A stretch of 64,000 bases of DNA from an uncultured Paraburkholderia sp. GTDB taxonomy: Bacteria; Pseudomonadota; Gammaproteobacteria; Burkholderiales; Burkholderiaceae. Below, piece after piece: positions 30,223 to 40,889 of this stretch (its first letter is position 1; the number at the start of each line of letters is the position of its first letter). The translations under genes were made by a program, and so were the position numbers. The stretch covers positions 124,001 to 188,000 of the forward strand of contig CALNWN010000004.1 of the NCBI GenBank assembly GCA_940746715.1, read 5' to 3'. The notes under the pieces were generated by a model. That model worked only from the letters and a program-made list of their open reading frames with translations. It made no database searches and had not been told where the DNA came from.

Positions 30223-31382
30223 CCGGAACATCATCGCTGTGCTGGAAGTCGGCCGTCGAGACACGCCTCGGGGCGCCAGGCGTCATCCGGCAGACAGGAA
30301 GGTGCAGTATCTGGCTCGCGACGACTTACTGTCGGGCGCATCGACGGCGCGAACTGCCGGCTGTAAGCCGCAGTATTCCCGTTGACGCCGCCTGGCAACA
30401 TGGTGACTGCACTGACCGGGGAACCAGTGGACGACGAGGGATAGACATTAGACCGTCGACCCCCGTTTTTCGGGCACCACGGATATGCTGGAATGAAGAG
30501 GCGGAAAGTTGTGGCTTTCACTTCTGGACACCTTGGGCGGCAGCGATCGTACTCACTTGCGCAACTGATTTCAGCCGGTCGTTCGAGTCATTTTTCCGGC
30601 CTCGCTCCAGAAACCGCGACGGGCCTTCACGCAGTTGATAAACACCAAATATTCGGCTGCGATGGATGTGGACACCGGGCTGGTGCACTATTGGCACCAG
30701 GGCAGGGTAGGGGAGCGGGTCATCACCAACGCGCGGGCAATTCGTCGCGCAGCGCCGCTGTCCTGGAGTCGATCCGCTCCCCGTCAGCTGACCTTCTCTG
30801 AACCGGTCAGCCAGCTAGAAGCCCCGTTTTACGGGCCGAGTGCCACTAAGCGGCCGTTGGCGGCCTCACCCAATCGGCCACTTGCGGTCGTTCGACCGCG
30901 CTCTCGAGCGGACATTCGAACGTCAGTTCCACTCAGCTATGAGACTTTGCCCCGTCGAAATGTGTCGTCTTGCTTCGGCGGCCCGATTGAGGATGCGCAA
31001 CGTCGTCATCAAAGATTTGAACACTGGTATTGGCGGTGTTCGTGCTCGCGTCACCTGCTGACTGGGACGACGCAGTACAGGACTGCTTACTTCGGGCCGC
31101 AGCGAGTAACCGTGACTCCAACCATCCAGGCAACCAGCATCGACGACGGCTTCCCCGAACTCAAAGCCGACCCCAGCGATGGGTGCGGGCTCCCGTATAC
31201 TTCCGCAATCACGAGTCTTGCGCCCCACGTTTTTGCTCGCAACAGGAACGAGGATTGGAACAGAACCAGTCCGATCAAACATCGGCCGGGTTCTACCAGT
31301 TCATGTTTTTCCTGAGTGATGCGCAACGCCGAGGAGGCAACCTGCGATGCTTAACGTTGAGCCGCGGCCATCGCGAGCGTGA
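30223..31382. other. Degraded DNA without recognisable genes
   Basis: Open frames here are short, conflict with one another, and match nothing I know. The stretch looks like decayed coding sequence between the island and the mandelate cluster. A few residues at about 31050-31080 (DWDDAVQDCLLRA) recall ECF sigma factor region 2, too little to call. Confidence 0.45.
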
Positions 31383-31754
31383 TCAGGACAGATTGGGCCA
31401 TTTCTCGAGCACGCATGCGATAGCCATCGGCAAGACAAGGCTCGCTATGCTGCCCACCGCGCCGACCTTGATCACGCCTTTCGCCAGGCTGCGCATTGCG
31501 TCCAATTCCTCGCGCGCCTGCTCGGCCTCCCTTTGCAGCGACATGGCATGCGGCATCAATGCTTCACCAAGCGCGGTTAGCTGCATCCCTTTAGTGTGCC
31601 GCTCGAAAAGCGGAGCCCCTACTGACTCCTCAAGTCGCTTGATCGATCTGCTTAGCGCTGGCTGGGTCATGTTCAGCGCTGTCGCGGCTCGTCCTAGGCT
31701 ACCTGTGGAGACGATCGTGGTGAACATCATCAACTGCTGCAGATTGAAACTCAT
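31383..31754 (-). pseudogene. LysR-family regulator, truncated after the DNA-binding domain
   Basis: From the ATG at 31754 the protein shows the LysR helix-turn-helix (STGSLGRAATALNMTQPALS, SIKRLEESVGAPLFERHTKG) and linker helix, then stops at 31385-31383 after about 123 residues (CVLEKWPNLS). The usual 170-residue effector-binding domain is missing, and the DNA beyond the stop does not look like it, so a deletion is inferred. It is divergent from the benzoylformate decarboxylase gene and was probably its regulator, responding to an aromatic acid. Confidence 0.8.
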
Positions 31755-32061
31755 CGCGGCGAACCAGATTGAAAGGGGTTTAAGGGATCGAACAAGTCGC
31801 AAGCTGTCCACACCGTAGGTGTCTTCCCTAGAAGCGCCCCCAGCGCTTGCTCGCTGCGCCTGTTGAAGAGCCGGTCATTACAGCGCATAGCCTTGATCAG
31901 CACGGCGGGCAGCAAAAAAGCCAATCTGGCAACCAGATTGACCCATGCCTGAATGTAATGACTTTGACCATTTTTGGCAATTTTCAATCAATGCACCGAA
32001 TTTCATACTGCGGCTCATCTAATCACCGCCAGTTTTTGTGGCGAACCGCAGAGGACTCGAG
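31755..32061. promoter_or_regulatory. Divergent promoter region, LysR and benzoylformate decarboxylase
   Basis: A 307-bp AT-richer gap between two divergent genes, the usual place for a LysR-type operator and both promoters. I could not pin down the operator. AGAGGA before the ATG at 32062 is the ribosome-binding site of the decarboxylase gene. Confidence 0.5.
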
Positions 32062-33658
32062 ATGCAGCGAAACACAAGTGGGCAGCCGACCGTTCGCGAT
32101 GCCGTCGTGGACTTGAGGCGGCGCCTCGGAATGACGTCCGTGTTTGCCAATCCCGGCTCAACCGAGCTGCCCATGTTCCGCGACTTCCCGGAGGACTTCC
32201 GGTACGTGCTCGGGTTGCAGGAGGCTGTTGTTGTCGGTATGGCAGACGGATATGCCCAAGCGACCGGCAATGCCGCTCTGGTCAATCTGCATTCGGCGGC
32301 CGGCGTCGGCAACGCGATGGGCAACATATTCACGGCCTTCAAGAACCGGACGCCGCTGATTATTACTGCTGGCCAGCAGGCCCGTTCGATTCTGCCGTTC
32401 GATCCGTTTCTGTCGGCATCGCAAGCAACCGAGTTGCCGCGCCCCTATGTGAAGTGGAGCATTGAACCGGCTCGTGCAGCGGATGTTCCGCTTGCGCTTT
32501 GCGCTTGCCCGTGCGTACCACGTCGCGATGCAGGAGCCGCGTGGCCCGGTGTTCGTTTCCATTCCGGTCGACGACTGGGATCAGCCGGCCGACGTCGTCG
32601 AGGTGATACGGGTCAGCACCCGGTTCCGTCCCGATCCGGTGCGGATCGCGGAGATCGGTGACGCGTTGGACAAGTGCAAACGGCCAGCCATCGTCGTCGG
32701 AGCAGAACTCGATCGTGCCGATGCCTGGAGCGAGGCAATACAGCTAGCAGAGCACCACAATGCGCGAGTTTATGTTGCGCCAATGTCATCGCGCTGCAGC
32801 TTCCCTGAAGATCATCGACTTTTCGCCGGATTCCTTCCGGCGATGCGCGAAAAAATTGTTCGAATGCTGAATGGGCATGACCTGATCTTCGCCGTGGGGG
32901 CGCCGGCTTTTGCGTATCACGTCGAAGGCAGTAGGCCGCATGTGCCTGATGGCGCGGCGTTGTACCAGCTTATCGACGATCCGGCTACCGCGGCTTGGAC
33001 ACCGGTCGGCACGTCGGTGGTGGCGAACATTCGCCTGGGGCTTGTAGACCTGCTCGCCCGTCCGGCGCCGCATGGCCGGCCGCTACCGGCTCCTCGCGAG
33101 GTCGTCGAGCGAGCCGAGCCCGCGGCAGTCATGTCGGTCGCCTATGCGTTGCAGACGCTGTCCGAGGTCCGCAACGCAGCGGATATCGTGGTCGAGGAGG
33201 CGCCCAGTTCGCGGCCCGTCATGCAACGTTATCTGCCGTTCACGCGCAGTCAGACGTTTTACACGATGGCAAGCGGTGGTCTGGGCTACGGAATGCCCGC
33301 CGCAGTGGGCGTGGCCTTGGGCAAACCCGGCAGCCGCGTGATTGCTCTCATCGGTGACGGCTCGACCATGTATTCGCCGCAAGCGATCTATAGCGCGGTC
33401 CAACTCGATCTCCCCGTCACCTTTGTCATTCTGAATAACTCCCGCTACGCCGCCTTGCAGGAATTTGCGCCCGTATTTGGCTTCTCCGCGTCGGACCCGG
33501 TACAGGGCACTGATCTTCCGGGGCTGGATTTCGTTTCTCTGGCCAACAGCATGGGTTGCAAAGGCGTTCGAGTTAGCGATGCTCTGTCGCTGAAGTCGGC
33601 TCTGGAAGACGCGTTGTCTTCAGGCAAAACGAGTCTTGTAGAAATTGTCGTGGCCTGA
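32062..33658 (+). pseudogene. mdlC: Benzoylformate decarboxylase, one frameshift
   Basis: A thiamine-diphosphate enzyme that turns benzoylformate into benzaldehyde and CO2 in the mandelate pathway. Active-site residues match the Pseudomonas putida enzyme with a constant offset of seven: Ser33 (ANPGSTELP), Glu54 (LQEAVVVGMADGYAQ) and His77 (LHSAAGVGNAMG). The ThDP motif is GDGSTMYSPQAIYSAVQL ... ILNN. About 530 residues, normal length. A 7-bp tandem duplication at about 32491-32505 (cttgcgc tttgcgc) shifts the frame between ARAADVPLAL and ARAYHVAMQEPRG; removing one copy restores the protein. It is the first gene of the mandelate cluster. Confidence 0.85.
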
Positions 33659-33713
33659 CCGTGAGTCGGTGGTTCGACAGACTGCCTTTTCAAATATATT
33701 TCAGGAGACCGTA

Positions 33714-35165
33714 ATGAATCATGTGCCGATGTTGATCAACGGCGAGCGCACGATGGCTCGCGATGGGGCGACATTCGAGCGCCGTAACCCGCTCGATAAC
33801 ACGGTTGCATCGACGGCACCAGCCGCCACTGTCGCCGATGCGCAAGCCGCGGTGCACGCTGCGGCCGCCGCGTTTCCCGCATGGTCGGTGATGGGCCCGG
33901 GCGAGCGACGCGCATTGCTGAATCGAGCCGCAGATGCACTCGAAGAAAAGGGCGACGCTTTCGCGCTCGCAATGGCCACAGAAACAGGAGCGTCCCGTTT
34001 GTGGGCAGATTTTAACGTCAAACTTGCTGCGGACGGGTTGCGCGAAACCGCTGCGATGACCACGCAGATTTCAGGCGAGGTGATTCCCTCAGACGTGCCT
34101 GGCAATCTCGCGCTTGGGGTTCGTCAGGCCGCCGGCGTCGTGCTCGGGATCGCACCGTGGAACGCGCCTGTCATCCTTGGCGTGCGAGCCATCGCGTTGC
34201 CGCTGGCTTGCGGTAATACCGTCGCGCTCAAAGGCTCCGAAATTTGCCCCGCGACCCACGGCCTTATCATCGAGGCGTTACAGGACGCCGGACTGCCACG
34301 CGGCGTCGTCAACTTCGTCACGAATGCGCCAGCAGATGCTGGCGCCATTGTCGAAGCGATCATTGCCGAGCCAGCGGTGAGGCGTGTCAACTTCACCGGT
34401 TCGACCAGCGTCGGCCGCATCATCGCGACCCAATGCGCGAAATATCTGAAGCCCTCGGTACTTGAACTCGGCGGAAAGGCCCCGTTTCTGGTTCTTCACG
34501 ATGCCGATATTGACGCTGCAGTTCAAGGCGCAGCATTCGGGGCGTTTGCGAATTCCGGTCAGATCTGCATGTCCACCGAACGCATCGTCGTCGACACGAA
34601 GATCGCCGATGAATTCGTCGCGCGACTGGCCGAAAAGGCGAAGAGCCTGCCGCTTGGCGATCCGAGAAAGGGCCCGGCCGTACTCGGCTCCGTTGTAGAC
34701 ATGGCGACCGTCAGGAGGTGCAACGACCTGATCGACGACGCGCTGGCGAAAGGTACGACGTTAGTGTGCGGAGGAAAGTCGGAGGCCACGCTCATGTCAG
34801 CCACGTTGCTGGATCACGTCACGGCGGATATGCATATCTACCGGGAGGAGTCGTTCGGGCCAGTCAAGGCGATCGTCCGCGTCGATGGCGACGAAGAGGC
34901 CATCGCATGCGCAAATGACAATGAATATGGTCTGTCGGCAGCAGTCTTCAGCCGTGGCGTTGCGCGTGCCTTGACGGTAGCGAAGCGTATCGAGTCCGGG
35001 CTTTGCCACGTTAATGGGCCGACGGTTCACGACGAGGCGCAAATGCCGTTTGGCGGGATGAAGTCCAGCGGTTTTGGGCACTTCGGTGGCAAGGCTGGGA
35101 TCGCGGAATTCACCGATTTGCGCTGGATCACCGTGCAAACGACGCCTCGTCACTATCCGTTCTGA
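33714..35165 (+). CDS. Aldehyde dehydrogenase, probable benzaldehyde dehydrogenase
   Basis: An intact protein of 483 residues of the NAD(P)-dependent aldehyde dehydrogenase superfamily, of the salicylaldehyde/vanillin/benzaldehyde type. The catalytic Cys is in FANSGQICMSTERIVV, the general-base Glu in LELGGKAPF, and the cofactor region shows VNFTGSTSVGR. The ATG at 33714 is preceded by CAGGAG. It lies 55 bases after benzoylformate decarboxylase, so the natural substrate is most likely benzaldehyde, oxidised to benzoate (inference from context). Confidence 0.88.
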   Translation: MNHVPMLINGERTMARDGATFERRNPLDNTVASTAPAATVADAQAAVHAAAAAFPAWSVMGPGERRALLNRAADALEEKGDAFALAMATETGASRLWADFNVKLAADGLRETAAMTTQISGEVIPSDVPGNLALGVRQAAGVVLGIAPWNAPVILGVRAIALPLACGNTVALKGSEICPATHGLIIEALQDAGLPRGVVNFVTNAPADAGAIVEAIIAEPAVRRVNFTGSTSVGRIIATQCAKYLKPSVLELGGKAPFLVLHDADIDAAVQGAAFGAFANSGQICMSTERIVVDTKIADEFVARLAEKAKSLPLGDPRKGPAVLGSVVDMATVRRCNDLIDDALAKGTTLVCGGKSEATLMSATLLDHVTADMHIYREESFGPVKAIVRVDGDEEAIACANDNEYGLSAAVFSRGVARALTVAKRIESGLCHVNGPTVHDEAQMPFGGMKSSGFGHFGGKAGIAEFTDLRWITVQTTPRHYPF

Positions 35166-35307
35166 TGGCTGCCACGGTCGAGGCGCGTCTATCCCACGGT
35201 CGCTGAGACGGGCCTCTGGCTCATGGGCGATGAACAAAATAACAACTCTATACCGATGAGAAGCATTCACTCGGGGAAAGATGAACGATCAAATTAAGGA
35301 GACTGCA

Positions 35308-35433
35308 ATGCCTATTGTCGATTTGGAGTTGTCATTCGATGGCGTCTATTTCGAGTCGGACCAGCACGTCAGAGAACGGATGGCCGGGAACTGCGATTCA
35401 GACTTCATTCGTCTGGCTGGGGAGGCGAAATGA
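35308..35433 (+). CDS. Small protein coupled to the MFS gene
   Basis: A 41-codon frame (MPIVDLELSFDGVYFESDQH ... FIRLAGEAK) with a strong AAGGAG site before its ATG at 35308; an upstream in-frame ATG at 35281 has none. Its stop overlaps the MFS start (ATGA at 35430-35433), so it may serve as a leader for coupled translation or be the remnant of a larger gene. I do not recognise it. Confidence 0.4.
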   Translation: MPIVDLELSFDGVYFESDQHVRERMAGNCDSDFIRLAGEAK

Positions 35434-36772
35434 ACGATCGTGATGTCCGTCTGCCGACCGTAGACATAGGCCGCACCCTTGATGAAGGACCGTTCTCAGC
35501 ATTTCAGCGAATGGTCGTCTTGCTCGCCGCGCTTGCGATCGTGATGGATGGATTCGATGGGCAACTCATCGGGTTCGCCATTCCCAGCTTGATCAAGGAA
35601 TGGGGCATCACGCGCAACGCATTTGCGCCCGCCGTTGCTGCCGGCCTCGTCGGCATGGGTATAGGCAGCGCGTGCGCAGAGCTGTTCGCGGACAGGTTCG
35701 GTCGGCGCTGGGCAGTCATCGGGAGCGTGCTGGTATTTGGTTTGGCGACGAGTTTGATTGCGCTATCGCCGGACGTTATGACCATTGCAATTCTGCGCTT
35801 CTTCGCGGGACTGGGTATCGGCGGTGCACTGCCGAGCGCGACGACCATGACAGCGGAATTTACGCCTGCTCGCCGCCGGACGCTCGCAGTGACTGCAACC
35901 ATCGTTTGCGTACCGCTGGGGGGCATGCTTGCCGGACTGTTCGCGAGTGTCGTGCTTCCTCATTATGGCTGGCGCGGACTCTTTCTCATTGGAGGCACAC
36001 TTCCCGTTGCACTGGCGGCCCCGCTGTATTTCGTCATGCCGGAATTGCCGCGTTTCTTGCCCGCCATAGCGAGCGTTGTAATGAACTGCGTCGCCTGCTG
36101 ACCCGCATGTCCCGCTTGATTCAGTCGGATGCTGTGTTCGCTGACCAGAAGGAGCAGAATGCGGTACAGCGTCCGAGCTTTCGATCTCTGTTCGCAGACG
36201 GTCAGGGCCGTGACACGATTGCAATCTGGATCGCTTTCTTCATGAATCTGATCGCGGTTTACAGCGCATTCAGCTGGCTGCCGACGATGCTTGCTGGCGA
36301 GGGTCTCAGCCCTTCCGTGGCAGGTTCCGGTCTTACCGCCTACAACCTGGGCGGCGTTTTCGGAGCACTGGGCTGCGCGGTGGCGATCGGTCGGTTCGGG
36401 TCGCGCTGGCCTTTACTCGTGTGCTGCCTCATGGCCTCTGCGAGCGCGCTTTTCCTACGCGGTCTTGACGTCTCCGCCCACACGACGTTGCTTGTGTTCG
36501 GAATTGGTTTGCACGGCCTCTTTGTGAACGCAGTTCAGTCGAAGATGTACGCCCTTTGCGCCTACGTCTATCCGACCGAGATACGTGCGACTGGGACCGC
36601 CGCGCTCGCATTCGGGCGGCTCGGAGCGATTCTTAGTGCGTTCGCGGGGGCATTCGTGATCACGCAGGGAGGAGCATCTGCGTACCTGGGCATGCTTGGC
36701 GGCGCGATGTCGATGGTTTTTATCTGCCTGATGATCGTGCGTCGCCATATTCCGCCCATCAATCGCGCCTGA
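35430..36772 (+). pseudogene. Aromatic acid:H+ symporter (AAHS-type MFS), one frameshift
   Basis: A 12-helix major facilitator protein of about 447 residues that would import benzoate- or mandelate-like acids with protons. The family signature in helix 1 is VMDGFDGQLIGFAIPSLIKE; loop 2-3 reads LFADRFGRRWAV; helix 11-12 reads PTEIRATGTAALAFGRLGA. The N-terminal half ends in PELPRFL; the second half continues in another frame as ARHSERCNELRRLL. One extra base at about 36050-36055 explains the break. It lies between the dehydrogenases of the mandelate cluster. Confidence 0.82.
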
Positions 36773-36848
36773 CCACGGCGCGTCTCGTGTTTTTCGCATC
36801 ACGATTTAGACTGACAGTACCCCAATCACGACAACAGAATTTCCCGGC

Positions 36849-37628
36849 ATTTTCTGCGTCAGCGACTATCGTGACGAAGCCAGACGGCGGTTGCCAAGAA
36901 TGGTGTTCGACTATCTGGAAGGGGCGGCGGACGATGAATCGGGACTGAGGCATAACCGTTCGGCGTTCGACAAATTGCAGTTTTTGCCACGCCGACTGTC
37001 GGATGTCAGCACACGCGAGCAGTCCGTGCCGCTTTTAGGCCAGCAGATTCCATTACCGCTGGTGATCGCGCCAACGGGCCTCAATAGCGCATTCTGGCCC
37101 AAGGGCGACCTTGCACTTGCGCGTGCGGCGGGCAAGGCCGGTATTCCATTTGCGCTATCGACGGCTTCCAACATGTCCATCGAAGAGGTGGCGAAAGGGG
37201 CCGACGGAGAACTGTGGTTTCAACTGTACGTCGTTCATCGCAACCTCGCGAAGAGCCTGGTCAATCGTGCCCGCTCGGCTCGCTATTCGACCTTGATCCT
37301 CACCACCGATGTCGCGGTCAACGGCTTTCGCCGACGCGATCTTCGCAATGGCTTTGCCATGCCGTTCAAGGCAAGTGCACGTGCGGCTGTCGACGGACTA
37401 TCGCACTCGCGTTGGCTTTGGTCTTATCTGATGAACGGCATGCCCGAGTTGAAGAATTTCGCTACGGACGATGCATCGGACACGGCCTCCCAGGCCGCGA
37501 TTCTTCGCAGGCAGATGGATGCAAGCTTCAGTTGAGATGACCTGCGCCGTTTGCGGGACGAATGGCCAGGAAAACTCCTTGTCAAGGGGATCGTGACAGC
37601 CGATGATGCCGTGCGGTGCGTCGAGCTC
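36849..37628 (+). pseudogene. mdlB: Mandelate dehydrogenase, C-terminal third deleted and fused to livH
   Basis: An FMN-dependent alpha-hydroxy-acid dehydrogenase, close to P. putida MdlB, which oxidises mandelate to benzoylformate. Matching blocks are RLPRMVFDYLEGAADDES, IAPTGLNSAFWPKGDLALAR, FALSTASNMSIEEVA, LWFQLYVVHRN, ILTTDVAVNGFRRRDLRN and GKLLVKGIVTADDA. A TGA at 37533-37535 replaces the conserved Trp of MDASF-W. After CVELGA the sequence jumps into the livH permease, so the catalytic-His region (SNHGGRQLD) is lost. No ATG or GTG start is visible in frame after the stop at 36807-36809; the start given is a guess. The enzyme is dead. Confidence 0.82.
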
Positions 37629-38370
37629 GGCGCATGGCGAGTTCATCATGCTGGGCACGTACTCGGTGGTCGTCGTGCAGCGTCTCGGGTTGTCCGCTTT
37701 GCTTGCCATACCTTTGGCGATCGTCGTATGCGCTACTGCCGGATGGACCGTCGAGCGCCTGCTGGTTCGTCCTTTGTATCAGCGGCCATTCGATACCTTG
37801 CTCGCAACCTGGGGCGTTTCGATCCTTCTGCGCGAAGGCGTGGTCGCATTGTTCGGAAAGGGTTATCAGGACGTGACAGGTGCGGATGGCGCATCGATCG
37901 ATGTCTTGGGCACCCCGTATCCGGCATTCCGGCTTGCGATGATGCTCGCGGTGAGCGTGGCATTCGCCGGCCTCGCAGCGTGGTACACCCGCAGCCAGAC
38001 GGGCGCGCGGATTCGAGGCATGGTCGCGAATCCCCTTCTTGCCAGGGCGGCCGGCATCAATACGACCCGACTGGCCAGTGGCACTTTCATAACGGGTGTG
38101 GTTCTGGCCGGGTTGGCGGGGGTGCTTCTCGCACCGATCGTGCGGGTCGAGCCATACATGGGCCTCGACTATCTGCTCAACTCGTTTTTTGTGCTCGTGG
38201 TCGGCGGCCTGGGCAGCCTGCTCGGTCTCGCGGTAGGCACGCTCGTCATAGGCGGAACGCAGGTCGCGGTGTCGAGTTTCATCGATCAGACGTCGGGTTA
38301 TACCGCTGTTCTGATCCTGTCCATCTATTTCTTGTGGAGTCGCCCAAATGGCCTCGTCTCGCGCCGTTGA
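37629..38370 (+). pseudogene. livH: LivH-type branched-chain ABC permease, N-terminus deleted
   Basis: The frame enters at AHGEFIMLGTYSVVVVQRLG, a conserved segment about 45 residues into LivH/BraD-type permeases, and runs intact to the end (YFLWSRPNGLVSRR). The first membrane helix and start codon are gone; upstream DNA belongs to mandelate dehydrogenase. Five or six membrane helices remain (e.g. GTFITGVVLAGLAGVLLAPI). In the intact state it would pair with LivM to import amino acids, short-chain amides or aromatic acids. No periplasmic binding protein gene is present; it may have been lost in the same deletion. Confidence 0.85.
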
Positions 38371-40122
38371 TACCTCCCTCCAGGTTGCCACGGCGGCGAT
38401 TCTTCTAAGCTTGCCGCTGTGGGCCGGTGACTACAGCGCAAACCAGATCGGGCTTCTGTTGCTGTATGGAATGGCAACCCAAAGCGTTGCTTTGTGCTGG
38501 GGGAATTCGGGTTTTCTGCCGCTGGGCCAAAGCCTGTTTTTCGGGCTGGGCGCGTATGTCAGCGCCTTTGTATTGCGCTCCGCAGCCGCGGCCGGTGGCG
38601 AATGGCAGATCTTTCTGCTTCCGCTTGCAATTGCAGTACCGGCGACCCTGGCCTATGCAATCGGATTTATCGTCTTTGCGCGCCGGATCGACAGTGGGCC
38701 GTTTTTTTCGTTGATTACCCTTGCGTTATGCATGTTGGGGTTTCTGCTAGCCAATCAATGGAGCAGCGTAACCGGCGGCTTCAATGGGCTCACCGATATC
38801 ACTGACTTGCCGATGACCGACAGGTATGGAAATCTGTATTACGTGATCGCGGCCGCTGCAGTTGTCGTCACGGCACTGATCACCTGGTTGAACCGCAGAC
38901 CGATCGGGACGCTCTGGGCAGCCATCCCGGAGAATGAAGACCGCCTCCAGCTTTTTGGGTTCGCGACACACAAACTGAAGGCTGCCGCTTTCGGCCTCTC
39001 GGGCGCGATCGCGGGTTTGGGTGGCGCTCTGTATGCGCCTCACGAGGGTCTTGTCGGTCCTCAGGCGGTCGGTGTGGCGTTGTCAGCTCAGTTTGTCATC
39101 TGGGCGGCCGTCGGGGGAAGCGCAGTCCGTTGGGAGCGCAACTCGGTGCCGTCGTGATCGGACTACTCGCAGCGATCTGGCGTGATCTGTTCGCCTATTG
39201 GGAAGTGCTGGTCGCTCTGATTTTCATCGGTGTGGTGCGGCTATTTCCCGATGGCCTGGCCGGCGCGGCCGCTACGCTTGCCCGAATGGCGGGTCTGCGT
39301 GTCGCGAGCACCATTCCGGAGAAACGGATAGATGCTCCCGACATCGCCACGATCGACATACGACCATCACCATCTTCGCTGCTTTGTTTCAGGAAGGTGG
39401 AAGTCAGCCAGGGCGGCGTCAATATTCTCAACGGGCTCGATCTCGACGTGGGAACCGGGGTCGTCAATTGTTTCATTGGCCCCAATGGCGCCGGGAAAAC
39501 GTCGACATTCAATGCAATGACGGGCCGCTTGCCCGTCCGTTCAGGTGAAATCCACTTTCGCGGGGCCGAGATTTCGTCCTTTCAGGCCTGGCAGGTCGCC
39601 AGACTGGGAATCGGCCGCAAATTTCAGATTCCCACGGTTTTTGCGCAGTTGTCCGTCAACGAGAATCTTCAGATCGCCCTCTGGGCGAATCGGATACGTC
39701 CTCAAGAGATGTTGACTGCGGCGCCTCTGCATTGGAATTCGCTTCAACGAGTTCGCACGCTTGAAAAATTCGTGTTTCTTGAATCGAATATGGCTGTTCG
39801 TGCGGGCGATCTTTCTCAAGGGATGCGTCAGATGCTGGAGTTCGCGATGGTGGCGATCACCGAGCCGCGTCTTTTGCTCCTTGACGAACCATGCGCCGGC
39901 CTCTCGGCGCACGAAACCCGTCACATGATGGAAGCGATTACGTCGACCGTGGACGAACTGCAGGCGTCAGCCATCGTGATCGAACATGACATGAGCGCAC
40001 TGGAAAAGATCGCCGGCAACGTGGTGGTCTTGCATCAGGGAAGGAGCCTCGCGGTCGGATCTCTGTCGCAGATCAAGATGTCGGCAGACGTCAAGGCCGT
40101 CTACTTGGGAGGAAGAAAGTGA
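38348..40122 (+). pseudogene. LivM-LivG fusion: ABC permease with ATPase domain, one frameshift
   Basis: The first part, from the ATG at 38348, is a LivM-type permease (CWGNSGFLPLGQSLFFGLGA, FAGLGG-like IAGLGGALYAPHEGLVGPQA). A one-base shift near 39120 separates it from its last helix (LLAAIWRDLFAYWEVLVALI), which runs on without a stop into a LivG-type ATPase: FIGPNGAGKTSTFNAMTG (Walker A), DLSQGMRQMLEFAMVA (signature), RLLLLDEPCAGLS (Walker B), IVIEHDMSAL (switch His). So permease and ATPase are one polypeptide of about 590 residues, a known arrangement in some aromatic-acid and amide transporters. It overlaps livH by 23 bases and livF by four (ATPase stop and GTG start). Confidence 0.82.
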
Positions 40123-40826
40123 GCGAACGCGGGCGACAGGCAATGTTGAGGTTTTCGTCGATCGTCGCGGGCTATGGCGACACGATGGTGCTCAAAGGGA
40201 TCAGCGGCGAGGTGGCCGCGGGTAACGTCCTGGGTGTATTCGGCCGCAATGGCGTGGGCAAGTCGACACTCATGCGCGCGTTGACGGGCGTCATCCAGCC
40301 CACGTCCGGTGCTGTCATTGTCAACGGCAGTGAAGTTGGCAAAGTGCCGTCGCATCAACGGCGACGTTTAGGGATGAGCTACGCGCCGCAGGAGAGGGTT
40401 GTCTTTGACAATTTGAGCGTCGCAGACAACCTGACACTCGGATTCAAGACCAGAAGTCCGCAAGCATACGACGACTTGTTCCAGATTTTCCCGCGTCTGA
40501 GAGAGCGGTTGTTCCAACCGGCCGGGAAGCTGAGCGGTGGTGAAAAGAAGTTGCTTTCCTTCGCGAGGGTCATCGCAGAGCGTTCGCCTCTCACGCTGAT
40601 CGACGAGCCGTCGGAAGGTGTTCAGCAGGAAAACCTGGAGCGGATGGCATCCGTTATCCGGTCTCGAATCGCAGAAGGGGCGGCGTTTGTGGTTGTCGAA
40701 CAGAATCTGACGTTTCTCACTTCGATCGCCGACAATTTCATCGGTTTGGATCACGGAGAAGTCGTGCTGTCAGCCTACTCGATCGATATGTCGCGCGACC
40801 AGCTCGAAGCCGTATTGGCGGTTTAG
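40119..40826 (+). CDS. livF: LivF-type ABC transporter ATPase
   Basis: An intact protein of about 235 residues. Walker A is VFGRNGVGKSTLMRAL, the signature motif is KLSGGEKKLLSFARVI, Walker B is LTLIDEPSEG, and the switch region is VVVEQNLTFL (Gln/Asn in place of the usual His). It starts at a GTG at 40119 that overlaps the stop of the upstream fusion gene, so translation is coupled. It energises the LivH/LivM permease in the inner membrane. The substrate is not shown; the position after the mandelate genes suggests an aromatic acid or related compound (inference). Confidence 0.88.
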   Translation: MSERGRQAMLRFSSIVAGYGDTMVLKGISGEVAAGNVLGVFGRNGVGKSTLMRALTGVIQPTSGAVIVNGSEVGKVPSHQRRRLGMSYAPQERVVFDNLSVADNLTLGFKTRSPQAYDDLFQIFPRLRERLFQPAGKLSGGEKKLLSFARVIAERSPLTLIDEPSEGVQQENLERMASVIRSRIAEGAAFVVVEQNLTFLTSIADNFIGLDHGEVVLSAYSIDMSRDQLEAVLAV

Positions 40827-40889
40827 TTTCTCGTATCAGACAATTCGTCGCGTCGTGCGTACCCGAGCGTCGACCGTGCCGTTCAATCG

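Noticed and set aside
31030..31110. ECF sigma factor fragment (DWDDAVQDCLLRA)
   Set aside because: Only about a dozen residues look right and nothing on either side continues the match.
30635..31315. Plus-strand frame of 226 codons
   Set aside because: No family, no start signal, conflicting frames; probably decayed DNA.
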